Below, piece after piece: positions 25,980-38,050 of a stretch of 64,000 bases of DNA. The stretch spans positions 8,216,501-8,280,500 of the forward strand of contig CANUEZ040000020.1 in NCBI GenBank assembly GCA_948099385.1, written 5' to 3'. Below the pieces are notes generated by a model. The model was not told where the DNA came from and did not search any database. It saw only the letters and a program-made list of their open reading frames with translations. A program made the position numbers and the translations under genes. The first letter of the stretch is position 1; every line of letters starts with the position of its first letter. The DNA comes from Fasciola hepatica. Taxonomy: Eukaryota > Platyhelminthes > Trematoda > Plagiorchiida > Fasciolidae.

Positions 25980-26015
25980 ATTGACTCTAACACAGCGACT
26001 ACGCGAAACAGCCAA

Positions 26016-26457
26016 GTAAGAATCAACACAGGAGGACTGATAACCGTTACCTCAATGGCTGAAAGAAAGATGATAACGAGCGCTAATGTCAGTGAGTGCA
26101 GACAACATCGGTCAATGCGCAACAAAAACTTAATTTCAGAACTGATATTAAATCGAATCCAATAGACTTAGGCTGTTTTAAACTTTCCACATCCTAAAGA
26201 AGGTGAACTGGCAGACAGACTGGGACATGATGACCGAATACTGACGAACACCGTACCAAGAAGTACACAATGTGATTACCTACAAACCTATTTCCGAAAG
26301 GTTTAGCTTAGTTAGCTAACGGCCAAAATGACCCCACGGACATCGGTTCGAGGGTACGCATACCGACGTCCCTGTCGACACAATAAAAAATCTCGGTTAC
26401 CTTAAAAATACAGAGACGATCGGATCCGCGTAGAAAATACCTTGGGCTCAGTTACGC
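26016..26457. other. Upstream region of ARL8; no other feature seen
   Basis: Between the ARL8 start and the right palindrome arm. It probably holds the ARL8 promoter and 5' UTR, but I see no distinctive motif. Confidence 0.35.
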
Positions 26458-29400
26458 TTCGCACCCCAGATACAACCTCAGCCTCTCACTCCACTCTTCC
26501 TGTGTCGGGTGATTGGGTGTCTAGAGCTGGTGGTCAGGCTGGCGTTGGGATTACCTTGAGCATGGAAGCTCAGCGCGCACTGTTGGACTGGATTCCAGTC
26601 AGCAGTCGTTTGTGTGCAATTCGGTTGGACGGTTCTGTTCGTGTCAGCAATAACAAACTGAAGCGCCGATGTTTGTTGGTCGTGTCTTTGTATGTGCTGA
26701 CTGACTGCAACTCTTCTGGGGCCAAGGAAGAGTTCTATCACGATTTGTCTCAGCTACTTTGATGCGCACGTTCAACGGACGTGGTGGTCATTGCTGGGGA
26801 TTTCAACGCCCAATTTGTTCCTTTGTGAGATTCCGAAAGGCACATTGGAGGCCCATCTGCTATCCCAGCCGATCGTATCGTTAACGGCGATCGTCTCATC
26901 CATCTGTGCTCTGACCGCAGACTGTTTCTGGCAAGTACGAACTTTTGCCATAAGAAGGAGCACAGACTCATATGGCGTCCTCCTTCGTCTTCAAAACGTT
27001 GGGCTCAGATTGACCATATTGTGATTGGTCACCGCTGGTTGGATCAACTGAAGACTGTCGTTCATTTTGGTCTACACCTGTGGACTCAGATCCCGCCTTG
27101 ATACATGTTTGCTTCTGTTGATGTCTCGTCCGTGGTCGAACCAAAATTATTGTCATGCGTCCCGCGCAGTTGCTTTTCGACGATAACCAGCTACACAGTT
27201 TCCAGATGGAGGTGTCTACGCGGTTGTCGATGCACCGAGATGTTCAGGACCAAAATGAACGGTGGCAGCAGGTGAAGGTAGCTTTGTATGCCACTTCGAA
27301 TGCCACCCGGAGCTCTGGTTCAAGTCGATCTCATAAACAGTGGATATCTTCGACATCAGCCGCTCTGTTGGACGCTCACAGACCCGTCCCTCGGATGCCA
27401 CGTTCAATAAAGTGCGTAAATCCCTGAGACGCCAGCTGACTGGGAGCCTAAGGAATGACTGAGTAGTGGTGGATTGCGAAATGTGGGGAAATGGAAAAGG
27501 CTGCGTTCATTGGCACTACTCGCAATTTTTTCCGTTTGATTAGAGGTACCGATCCACGGAAACCAGGTGTATGTGAGTTAATTAAGGAATCCGACGGCTC
27601 ACTGATTCACTCTCCGGGACGTCGTTTGGAGCGCTGGGCAGAGCAATTTAAGGAACAATTCAGTTGGTCCACTTCAACGGTGGACCTTCCAGATATACCC
27701 GCCAGAGAAACGATGCAGGTAGATATCAGTCCTCCATCAGAAATGGAGGTTGTGCGAGAGATAGGTTACTTGACAAAGTACAAAGCCGCTGGACTGAATG
27801 GATTGTTTCCATCATTCTTTCAGGGATGGAGGCGAAACTTTGGTTCCGGAGTGAACAAAACTCCTCCGTGTTATTTGCGATAGCGAGCAGGTTCCCAGGG
27901 AATGGTGTGAATCGGTGGCTGTGCCGATTTACAAGGAAGGTGACAGGTCCTCTTGTGAAAACCACAAAGGAATTAGCTTGCTAAATATCGCTTCCAGACT
28001 ACTCATCGGGCTTATTCTTCACTGATTATCCAGTGCCCGCAAAATGTGTACACGTGAGAATCAAGCCGGTTTCATACCCGGTCGGGGTTTTATTGACCAC
28101 ATCTTTACTCTTCGGCAAACAGAGCACAGACACATCTTCCGTAGGCCCACAATCTGTGTCTTTCTTGATCTGAAAGTGGAATTCGACTCAGTTGACTGCA
28201 CATTTTTCTGGGGCTTCCGCTCACTGAATGGTGTGCCAGAGAAGTTTATTTCTCTTCCAATGCTAGTACACAAACGGCCGAATCCGAGTTCGTGCTCACG
28301 GCGATCTTTCACCCGAGTTAACCACGAGAAATGGTATTCGTCAGAGTTGCCTTCTTTCACGCTTCCTCTTCAATTTTGTAGTTGAATTGGATCTTGAGAT
28401 AGCCCCATCTTCGTGTGAGAATAGCGGCGTCAATCTTTGCTCAGACAGTAAACTGTCTGACTTGGAAAATGCGGACGATATTGTTCTTCTGAGCGAAGAT
28501 CCAAGTAAGTTGCAAGCTTTCTTAGATAGCCTTAACAACAGTGTAGGAATGTTTGGGATGCGTTTTGCACCTTCAAAGTGTAAAATGCTGTTGCAGGACT
28601 GGGTTGGCTCAACATGAAACCTTGTGTTGGCCGGGGAAGCTCTAGCTGGAGTGGATAAATTTTGTTACCTGGTCAGTCACATCTCACCGGGTGGACAGAT
28701 AACGGATGAAGTGTCATCGCGTATACAGAAGGCGCGTTTGGCTTTTGCCAACCTCCGTCATCTGTGGTATCCGCGCGACATCCAATTGTCTGTTAGTACA
28801 GAGTGTACAATGCGATGGTTAGGTCCGTTCTTTTATATGGTTCAGAAATATGGCAGTTGAGGGTAGAAGATAGGTTAAGATTGTCGGTGTTTGAGCACCG
28901 ATCTCTCCGTAGCATTTTCCGAGTAAGATGGGAACATCGTATCAGCAATGGTGAGGTTCGGCGTAAGGTTTTGGGAATCAGAGGTCAGTTTATGGATCAA
29001 GTGCTGAATCTAAACAGGTTAGGGTAGTTGGGACATGTGTTACGCATGCCCACCGAGACTTCCTCAGCGTACGCTGTTCTGTGGGACGGGTGCTTATTAG
29101 AGGGTAGGTCGAGATGGTCAGTCCATGACAAGGTAAACGGGTATGAAAAACGTGCCCAGTGGACTTGGCCGAGTAGGACGTGTTAGACTTCCAGGTTGGG
29201 CTCCACGTGATTCGCCATCTAAATGGTTGGAGGCATTAAGTGATATGTCTAGTTGTTGCAGTTTGTGGCATAGTTTCATTCGGACTCTTTCCCTGTAGTC
29301 TTGCTTTCCCCTTGTTACTTCGACTTTTGGATCTTTACCAGTATGCTTCTATTCTTTTTGCCCTTTACTGGATGATGCCGAAAGGTAGCAACCAAAACCA

Positions 29401-29466
29401 GAGCACGGAAATGCGTGGTTAATGGTTGAATAAACTGAATAAACTGTGTGGTTATTTGTGGTTCAT
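26458..29466 (+). mobile_element. RTE-like non-LTR retrotransposon, right-arm copy
   Basis: Mirror copy of the element at 19,150-22,158, now on the plus strand, with the same stops and frameshifts. It is truncated at its 5' end by the palindrome breakpoint at 26,458, so the first part of the endonuclease is absent. The catalytic box again reads NADD. Confidence 0.8.
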
Positions 29467-31758
29467 GGGACAGTTTTGAAAGATTGAACGTGTCGAGGAG
29501 CAGTTCAAGTGGGACCTGTGTGTCTAGATAAGGTGCCTCGATGCAGTCGTTGTGTCTGAGCTGATTGGCGTGCCGCCCATAGATTCTTTCCTACAAAGAT
29601 CTCGCATACAGAACATCCCCACACTTTTGAAGGACGTGACCAAGCGTTCACCCTTCTCGATTGACCTTGAAAGAACGAACGTTGATGGGCTCAATGGCGT
29701 CCATTGAACTGTTGCTCCATCTGCATTGTATGAATAATTTCTCCCCCAGTTTACCTTGGCCGGATAACGTTGGACGGAGTGCGAAATATTCCTTGCATCA
29801 AGACTCCAGCAGAAGATTTGACGTTTGGAGAGTGCGGGTTCGGTATTGCACGATAATTCAACAAAAACGTTTCGGGAATTTCTACCGTTATTCCCTCCTC
29901 TTTTGGCTTCTATAGAGGTCATTTGAATGTATCAGCGGAACGTTCGATCTGCCCGTTTGACTGTGGGTGATAATGTGGCGACCGCACGTGATTTGTTGCT
30001 GACGGAATGCGAAACTGAGCTAAAGCGGTCTAGGTAAACTGTCCTTCATTGTCACTCACATACGTTTCGGGAAAACCACGACGACTGAATAGTTGACGAA
30101 ACGTGTTGATTGTAGCTCCGACTATCGTGCATTCCATAAGAAAAACTTCCTGCTGTATGCGTTCACCATAACCAGAAAACTTTGGCCGTAGATTGGTCCC
30201 GCATAATCGATATGCACTGTCGTCTAAGGGTCTTTCTGTATCGGCCATGCCTTGAGATTTGTCTTCACTGGCATCTTTAAAGCCAGGCGCACTTGTTACA
30301 GGATCGAGCCAATTCTTCTAGTTGTGTGTCCAAATTGCACCGGTTTTCATGGCCACGAGGCAAGGCCTTCATATGATTGATTCCTGGTTGACCGGTGTGG
30401 AATTGTTTCAGGACTCTGCATTGCAGCTCGCTAGGAACAACGACGCGTTCCGAGAACAAGATACAATCGTTGGTTGTTGACAGGGCATGCTTGTGCTGAT
30501 TGAATTTTGGAGCTCTCCTGAAAGTGTTGCACACCACTGGACTTGAGGGTATTTGATAACTGTTTGCAGCAGTGGAACTCGCTGTGTTGCTGTGCGAGTT
30601 TTCTCAAGGGTAATTGGAAGTGCGCGAATTGTGTTCAAAACCAAACTTTTGATCTCCGACACCACAGATATGAACATACTGACCGTATTCTCTGGTTCGT
30701 TGGTTCTGGAGCGGATAAGGCATGATAGTGCTTCTGCTTGGCCAATTTGAGTTGCTGCTTAGTATCTGATTTCGAAATCGTACTCAAGGATCAGGGTTAC
30801 CCAGCACTGAAGTCGGTTAGTGGAGTACGCGGAAATACCTTTCTTTGATCTGAAAATAGCGGTTACAAATTTGTGGTTCGTGAGGAGAATAAAATGGTGG
30901 CCATAGTAAATTTTGTGACCCTTCACACTAAAGATAATAGCCAAGGCCTCCTTTTTGATTTGACCGTAATCGCGTTCACCTGCCGTCAGATATCGTGCAA
31001 CATGAGAGAGCTTTTTCTGTACCATCAGGAAAGATGTATGAAATCACTACACCAATTCCATAATCCGAAGCATCCGCTGCAGCCAGGGTCTCTAAACTTG
31101 GATTGAGATGAGTAGGTAGCAAGTTAGAACCCAACCTTTGTTTCACATCCTCAAAGGTATGTTGGCACTGATGGGATCAATTCCATTTCACGCCCCTCTT
31201 GTGTAGCTCGTTCATAGAATGTTGGAGGCGATGCATGTCAAGTAGAGAAGAGCTATAGTGGCCTACAAGGCCCAAAAACGATCTCAGTAAATTAACATCC
31301 TTAGGAGGAGGCATCTTCCCCGTGGCTTCAATATTTTCAGGGTCCGGGGGCGACCATATTTGTCAGTGATGAATCCGAGGTACTTTACGTAAGGCATAAA
31401 GAACTTCCACTGGTCCATGCGCAAGCGAAAGCCATACTCTCGAAATTTGCTGAGAACGGTCTCCAATTGCTTTGATAATTGTTCTTGACTCCATCCTTCA
31501 GTGTCTGACAACATCGAATTCATGATTCGCTGAAATATTGCATCACGTAGGTCCAGCTAAGCAAACCGTGCTCCACCGTTTAGCTTTGCGAATATGTCCG
31601 CCGGCAGGGGCAACGGATACTGGTGTTTCCAGAGCACCACTAAGACCAGTTGAAAAATCGGCGCAGATACGAACTTTGTCGTTTGCCTTTTTAATTACCG
31701 CGATCGGAGCAGCCCATTCAGAATGATTTACTGACTGGGTGACTCCATCTCTTTGGAG
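26458..31758 (-). repeat. Right arm of a 5.3-kb inverted repeat
   Basis: Reverse complement of 16,858-22,158. On its inner side the match stops abruptly inside the RTE-like endonuclease region, whereas the left copy continues into the element's 5' part; this suggests the left arm is the source and the right arm the copy. On its outer side a further 15-20 bases remain weakly gypsy-like before a different RTE-like element begins. Confidence 0.95.
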
Positions 31759-31776
31759 ACAATCTAATTCATGACT
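29524..31776 (-). mobile_element. Ty3/gypsy pol remnant, right-arm copy
   Basis: Mirror copy of the RT-RNase H-integrase part at 16,858-19,092. It carries the same deletions of the RT catalytic core and the same integrase frameshifts. At the outer edge (31,759-31,776) it keeps an E-L-D-C-L-Q reading where the left copy has E-stop-G-C-L-Q. Beyond that a minus-strand RTE-like element begins. Confidence 0.8.
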
Positions 31777-33270
31777 CTCGTTTGTTTTTAGCGTTCATCT
31801 GGTTCATGGACATCTGGCTGGATCGATAATCGTGTAAAGAGCTCTGTTTGGAAATGATATCTCCCGTTTTCATCCAGTATTGACGGCACGGGACGGATGG
31901 CATTAACGTTCGTGTGACCACGAACGAGACGTAAACAGAAGCAAGCATGTATCAAGGCGGGATCTGAGTCCACAGATGTAGACCAAAATGAAAGACAATC
32001 TTCAATGGATCCAACCAACGGTGACCAACCACAATATGGTCAATCTGGGTCCAACGCTTTGAAAACGTAAGAGAACGCCATGTCAGTTTATGCCGCTTCT
32101 TGTGGCAGAAGTTCGTACTTGCCAGGAACAGTCTGCGGTCAGAGCACAGCTGGATGATACGATAGCCATTATACATACGACCCATCGAAACAGCAAACGG
32201 GCTTCCGATATGCCTTTCGGAATCTCCCAAAGGAATAACTTGGGCGCTGAAATTCCCAGCAATGACCACCTTATTTGTCGAACGCACGCTTCGGAGCAGC
32301 TGAGACAAACCCAGATTAAATTCGTTCTCCGTCTCAGTGGAACTGCAGACAGTGGGCGCATACATAGATACGACCAACAAACATCGACGCTTTAGTCTCT
32401 TGCTAATATCATGTACAGAGAAGTGTAACTGAACTGCATACAAACGACTGCTGGCTGGAATCCAGTCCAGTAGCGCACGCTCAAAACAATTTCGACCTCA
32501 GCCTGACCACGGGCACTAAACATCAGATTACCGGACGCTAAAAAAAGTAAAACGAAAGACTGAGGTTGTATCTGGGGTAGGAAGAGTTATCACGGAAGTG
32601 GAGTCTTGCATGCGTGTTTCGGATACTCAACGTACATCTATTGTAAAAGTGTCAAGAGTTCTAGTGAGGACAGCCTGTTGCACCATCTGACATAGTGTGC
32701 GAACGTTGAATGCAGACGAGTGAAGTGAACTCTTAGGCTTAAGAAGTGCATCTGATTTATATCCAACTGCTGAACTATTGTTTCTTTCAGAGTCGCAGTT
32801 ACCCGTGGCGTTTTGCATCGATCTTAAATTAAAAGAGGGAACATTGGTAGGATCCTTCAGAGGAAAGATAATGGAGGTTCCTGGGCGAATCTTACTTCGC
32901 GGCTGCCCACACCGCAGAAGGGGTTTTTCTTTGGGAACTTGAACCAGAGCCTTTGACTCAAAAGTCTGACCCACAAGACAGTGGGGCGTAAACCCAGCAC
33001 GGAGACGTGACCGAAGAACCCTGGTCTGTCACGTGAGACCTGATTGTTGCAAGCATGCAATCTTGTCTTTGCTGGTACTTTGTCATCGATCCGCTTTTCG
33101 GATTCAGTCCTTAGCCCCATGCACCCAATGGAGCAAGCGGAATGTGGACGGGGCAGCATTGTTTGGGCTGGGGGCTGCCCAGCTCAGGCGGGCGATAGGT
33201 GCCTAATGGAGGGCCGTGACTTCTCCCACCATCGAGAGAAACCCCAGGTTTTCCACTCCTACGTCTATCT
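31777..33270 (-). mobile_element. RTE-like element, 5' part only
   Basis: Minus-strand 5' region and endonuclease. 32,974-32,627 is open and contains FNLRSMQNATGN and SAFNVRTLCQMVQQ, the endonuclease start. 32,443-31,952 continues (VYAPTVCSSTETENEF in context, VIAGNFSAQVIP, KRWTQIDHIVVGHRW), and 32,018-31,788 begins the linker. It belongs to the same subfamily as the element at 19-22.5 kb, differing at roughly one base in ten by eye. It stops at the gypsy junction near 31,776; the RT is absent. Confidence 0.7.
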
Positions 33271-34900
33271 GGTGGTGTTTTTTAGACCGGTAAACGGTGT
33301 CTCTCCGTGTTTATTAGCTGAAGTGTCCTCTCCAGGGACAGTGTTTAGAATCAGATGTTGCCTATCAACTGGTGCAGAGACTGGACTTTGTCTGGCTTCT
33401 ACCCGTTGACCTGTCAGGCATGATTGCATCTCCGGCTTAAGGAAGCCATCCTGCATAGCACTTTGGGTGGTGGATGCACGCAAGCCATCACACCACACCA
33501 AGGTGCAGTCTCGTCGTGATGGATCAGCAGGAAAACGTGAGCGAAAAAGACTGAAAACACATTCAAGGCATTTAAACAGATTCAGTTTTAGACCCAACCG
33601 GGAACAGAAAGATTCAGCTAGAGCTAGTTTCTTATCCAATGTACCAAAATCTGGATAATTAGAAATAGCTTGGCAAAGGACAACATCAGCAGCATATTCG
33701 AACATATTGGATGGAGAAGAAACCGGAAAATCGCTAATATAGGTCGAAAATAGAACGGGAGACAGCATTGCACCCTGGAATACACCGGAATTGCTAACAA
33801 GAAGTTTCGAGGTGTTTTGCCCGACCTTAGTTTGCTTAACTCGATTATGAAAATAGTTTGACGGCTAGGAAAGAAGTTGTGCCGGACAGTCGAAAGCTTC
33901 AAGCTTCTAGAGAATACGACATCGGGGTTCAGAATCAAAAGCTGAAGAATAACCAAGTAATGCGCAGCGGACAGATCGTTTAGAGTTGTTTACCGACTTA
34001 GTGATGGAATGGATCAAGCGGGCTACAGCATCAAGGGCGGATTTTTCGGGTTTGTAAACATACAAAAAAGAGTCAGGTGGCACATTGAGATTCCTTTGAA
34101 GATGGGCGAAAACAGCCTTTTCAGTGACTTTAAGGGCACCAGATGTGAGGGCAATGGGGTAGAAGCTTTTATCTTCGCCAGGGGTGTTGGAGCCTTCACG
34201 AATTGGAATGATGGTAACTGGACGCCACAGACCAAGGAATCGAACATCTGGATAGAGATTCGTTTAGCAAAGTAGGGATCGTGGTGGCAAGTTGCGCAGC
34301 ACTTGAGAATCGCTGGAGGAAGGCCATCAGGACCAGCAGCCGACGACGTTCTGGAGTGCAAAGAATTTTAAAAATGTCTACTATAAAGAAAGGTTCCAGA
34401 TCTGCAGAAACACAAGAGGAGTATGAAGGAGGGCTGTCAATGGTGGGATGTATAAATGTAGCATTAAGGTCGTTCACATCTACTTGATGGTTCATGTATT
34501 TCGTCTTCTGATCACATGAAAGTCTAATGCCATGCCAAAGAAGCTTAGGATTCTAGGTCTACAGAAACTCTTTGGCAATGGAAAAATCCGAATTCCTTAT
34601 CTCTGCCTTGATTTGCAGCGAAAGTCTCTTGACTTCTGAATTTCGGCGAGACTCGTATGCGATTTCCTTTTGTCTTCTGAGTGTTTTGAGCAGTGCACTA
34701 TTTCAGTAAGAGGATAGCGATGTGGTTGACATGAAGGAGGTCAATAGGCGATGTTAGAGGGTTCGGCGAAATTAAAGACCCATTGGGACCTTATGTAGTT
34801 CTCCACTCCAAGCTCCAGGGTCTGGTTTCTAGCTATCCTTATTAGTGCAGTAAGTCTCTGGAGCTTTGTAGAGTATCTCTTACGCTGTACTCACGCGAAA
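33265..34900 (-). mobile_element. Non-LTR RT remnant with mutated catalytic box
   Basis: About 34,880-34,500 encodes the linker after the endonuclease. 34,495-34,023 carries the RT entry block (SSAAGPDGLPPAILKCC). 33,768-33,600 carries MLSPVLFSTYISDF and then EYAADVVL, so the first Asp of YADD is now Ala and the enzyme would be inactive. Two or three frameshifts join these parts. From about 33,530 the frame runs into a module also found at 35.9-36.1 kb. Confidence 0.65.
33370..33520. repeat. Shared about 150-bp module, copy 1
   Basis: Near-identical in order to 35,945-36,095: CTGGACTTTGTCTG, TTGACCTGT, ATGATTGCATCTCCGGCTTAA, GAAGCCATCCTG, GCAAGCCATCACACCAC, TGCAGTCTCGTCG. Each copy is fused to the tail of a different non-LTR lineage. 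Confidence 0.75.
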
Positions 34901-35279
34901 AATGTAGTAAAAGTCCATCATCAGACCGGCGTCTGAACCACTTTGAACACGAAGGCACAGCAGGCACTAGACCAGATCCTATACAACGGATGTTTATGCG
35001 TTAGTATGTTGGATTTTGTGGTGTGCAACAACATTAGTGTATCGAAGCGTCGATGGCTGTTTGTCTTGGCCGTGTGTGCGATTGATGACTGCAGTTCTTC
35101 AGAGAGAAGCGTGCACACTAAAGCAATTAGTTCCAATTGCTTCGAAGTGTGTGCTTAGCAGAGGTTTCGAATATTACAGGAAATATTATCGCCTAATTTA
35201 GGTGCCCGAGTGAGAAGAACGTAGAACGTCCACTTGTGGTGAATTCGATCGTTCTGAAAAAATGACCGTTTTCTGGACA
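34901..35279. other. No recognisable gene
   Basis: Short overlapping frames only. Confidence 0.35.
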
Positions 35280-35637
35280 TCATTTTGGATTTATTTCCTC
35301 TGCAATCTTTTCTGACGTTTGATATCGACCTGAACCCATATTTCCCCCCCTTCTTTCAGTACCGTCGGGTCCTGTGCTCCTTTCGTGCTTGACATCACAG
35401 CGGGTTTTGTGAACGATCTCACTGCTTTGTATTTCTCGATGATATAACTGTTCGTTTTTTCCTCGACACGTCTGTGCCGCTAATTTTACTTCCAAATGGA
35501 GAGTCTGCGATATCAAACGTGGAACATGTGCTACAATGATCCTCAGCGATCGAGGTTTTCGCTTCATCAGAATGAATCAAATAGCGTTCGTCTATTTTCT
35601 GCAGCACTGTTGAAGGGTATTTTCGGTCTTCATTCAC
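35280..35637 (-). pseudogene. Unassigned ORF remnant
   Basis: Two overlapping minus-strand frames (35,637-35,419 and 35,567-35,280), one reading VLQKIDERYLIHSDEAKTS, the other rich in charged residues. They look protein-like, but I cannot assign a family. Confidence 0.2.
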
Positions 35638-35876
35638 TAACAGAGGATTAACAATACACGTCCGGCTTCACCTGAAACAGTACCGCAGTATGGCTATCTG
35701 ACACCCATTTGATTAGGAAAATAACCGAGTGAGAATAGCAAAAACTCGGTAATTTTCTCCATATTGCTCAGTCTTCTGCCAAACGACTTTGGCTTGTCAT
35801 GTTCAGTGCGACAGAAGAGAAACTGCGAAGGTTTTCGACACATTCAAGGGCAAAAAGTTGCTTTCTCAATAAACTT

Positions 35877-37380
35877 TTATGCGACTAGCTCCTGCGAGAA
35901 AATGAGCCGGCTGAGTTGCCAGCTTAAATGGACCCCCAACCTGGAGGACCAGGTGACTGGACTTTGTCTGACCTCTACCCATTGACCTGTGAGGTATGAT
36001 TGCATCTCCGGCTTAACGAAGCCATCCTGTATAGCTCTTTCGGTCATAGGGGCGCGCAAGCCATCACACCACGTCAAGATGCAGTCTCGTCGGCGTTGGA
36101 GGAATACTGACAGCTTTTCGATGTCAAAGCACCGTTGTATTATTGTTTCGTTTAAAAGCTTTTCGTGCCACGCCACTTTCAGTATCCGTCGCAGACACCA
36201 ATGGTCAAACACTTCCAGCTTTCTAATGTCCTAGATGCGTAGTGACCACGTCTCATGACCGTAGGTTAGTACTGGATGGATAGCGACTCGGAAGACGCGG
36301 ACTTTAGTCCGGATGTTGATATCGTTTCGCGCCCAGAGTACATTTTGAAGCTGAAGAAACGCCTTGTCGGTGTGCAACTTGACTTCATTTTTAGCTTGGC
36401 CGTTTGGGAGAATCGTAGAGCCCAGATATTTGAACTCCGGGACGTGTTCAGTTTGTTCGCCGTTCAAGTATACCGGGAGAATGGAATGTGCAGTGCATAT
36501 CGAAAGGGTCTAAGTCTCTGACGTATTGATCTCTAGTCCCATGGATTTTGCAAAAGCTTCTACGCGATTGAGAACCGGCTGTAATGCAGTTGGGCTATCT
36601 CCAAGGATGACAATGTCGTCTGCGAATTCTAGATCGGTGACGAATACATCGGTGCCCAGCTGAATACCAGGGTAATCGGTGAGCGCCTGACGCATTATCT
36701 AATCGATGGTGTAGTTGAACAGCACTGGCGACAGGTGACAGCTTTGTCTAACATCGGAGTTGAAGGAGAAGTCATTGGATTTCTCTCCGTAGATGCGTAT
36801 TCTGGAGCGGGTATTTGCGTAGTATGACCTCGTGAGACTGAGAAGCTTCTGGGGCACTCCATCCGATTGCAGTGCAGTCCATAAAGATTCTCTGTCAACT
36901 GAGTCAGAGGCAATCCAAAAATTATTAAAACAAGCCGCAGTCGGTTGCTGAATCTTGTACCGATGTTCTAGTACTCGGTGGAGATTGAATATTTGGTCCA
37001 CGTACCCTCGGCCACGGCGGAAGCCCCCTTGGTTGGGGTGTGCACGAGTCCTACACCTCCGAGAAGCTGTTCAACAAAACACGGGGAATATTTTTGCGGC
37101 CACGGTAGTTTTCGCACACGGTTCTGTCGTCTTTCTTGGGAAGAAGTAGAACTGGGGTCCTCCAGTCCACTTGGAATTGTTCCTTTTCCTAGCTTGAACA
37201 AAACAGTGTGCAGTGGCTCGAGTAGTGTCGAAAGACATGATTAATACGTCTCTGGTGCGATGCCATCTTCAGGGGATTTCCGGTTCTTCGGCTTGTTTAT
37301 TACATTGGTGATTTCATCTTGGCTCGATGGGTTATTATTAACGTTGCGGGATTCTGTGGGTTTCTCTGACGCTACGTCCT
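35877..37380 (-). mobile_element. RTE-like RT remnant of a second lineage
   Basis: Starts near 37,380 with a linker (NNNPSSQDEITNVINKPKN) and the RT entry region, then 'ASDSVDRESLWTAL' (first Asp block) and SDVRQSCHLSPVLFNYTID at 36,900-36,700. LEFADDIVILGDSPTALQ at about 36,630 keeps FADD. Then comes FKYLGSTILPNG, and the C-terminal FDHWCLRRILKVAWHEKLL at 36,212-36,150, all typical of RTE-type proteins. Stops and frameshifts separate the pieces. The end is replaced by the shared module at 35,945-36,095. Confidence 0.7.
35945..36095. repeat. Shared about 150-bp module, copy 2
   Basis: Partner of 33,370-33,520. Here it joins an RTE-like C-terminus directly after FLQRRR, where the L-R-W-x-G-H-V block should be. 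Confidence 0.75.
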
Positions 37381-38050
37381 ACAGTATTTTCCGCAGTTCA
37401 AGAGTCGTGTGCCGTAGTTAAACTGCGGTGCAAGGGTCTTAAACTGCAGCGCGTGACTCTTAAACTATGGAAAATAATGCAGTCTGTCACGCTAGCTCTA
37501 GTAAGAAAACGCCTCTACCTTTGATTATCTGGTTTTACTACCACAAAAAAGTTTACATAAGTTAAGTGATGATTATTGTGCGGTTCTGACATTGATTCAA
37601 CCTCTAACCGCGTCCCGTTCAAGCTGATTAACTTAATAATCGGTTAGTCAATACGGATTACCATAACACACGGCACATCGCCTCGAATTCGATCATACCA
37701 CGTACGGTTTGTTCCATCCAATCAAAATTTAGCACTGAGTCATAATTGCTTGTTGATTTCTTGCCGGCTGAGAAGCGTATAAATCTCGGCACTGCAACTA
37801 CCTTGTACTCTAGCTAATAAGGGTCTCCAAATGCCCAAGTATGGTCGAGGGTGGGTGATTCAGGCTTCGGGATGGCTACTTGTCCTGAACATTTCTCGAA
37901 ATTCTCGCAAATAACCGTGCGTCCGTCACAGCTTTTGTTGAGGAAGCCCTACTCACTACCTTCTCGTGGCGATGTTCTCACTAAAGTGAGAGGGCGAAAG
38001 CGAATGCCTTACGCTCTCCACCGGATTGACTGACTGATAGTCAATCTAGG
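37381..38050. other. No recognisable gene
   Basis: Nothing coding is visible. The last 200 bases may belong to the 5' region of the RTE-like element that follows. Confidence 0.35.
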
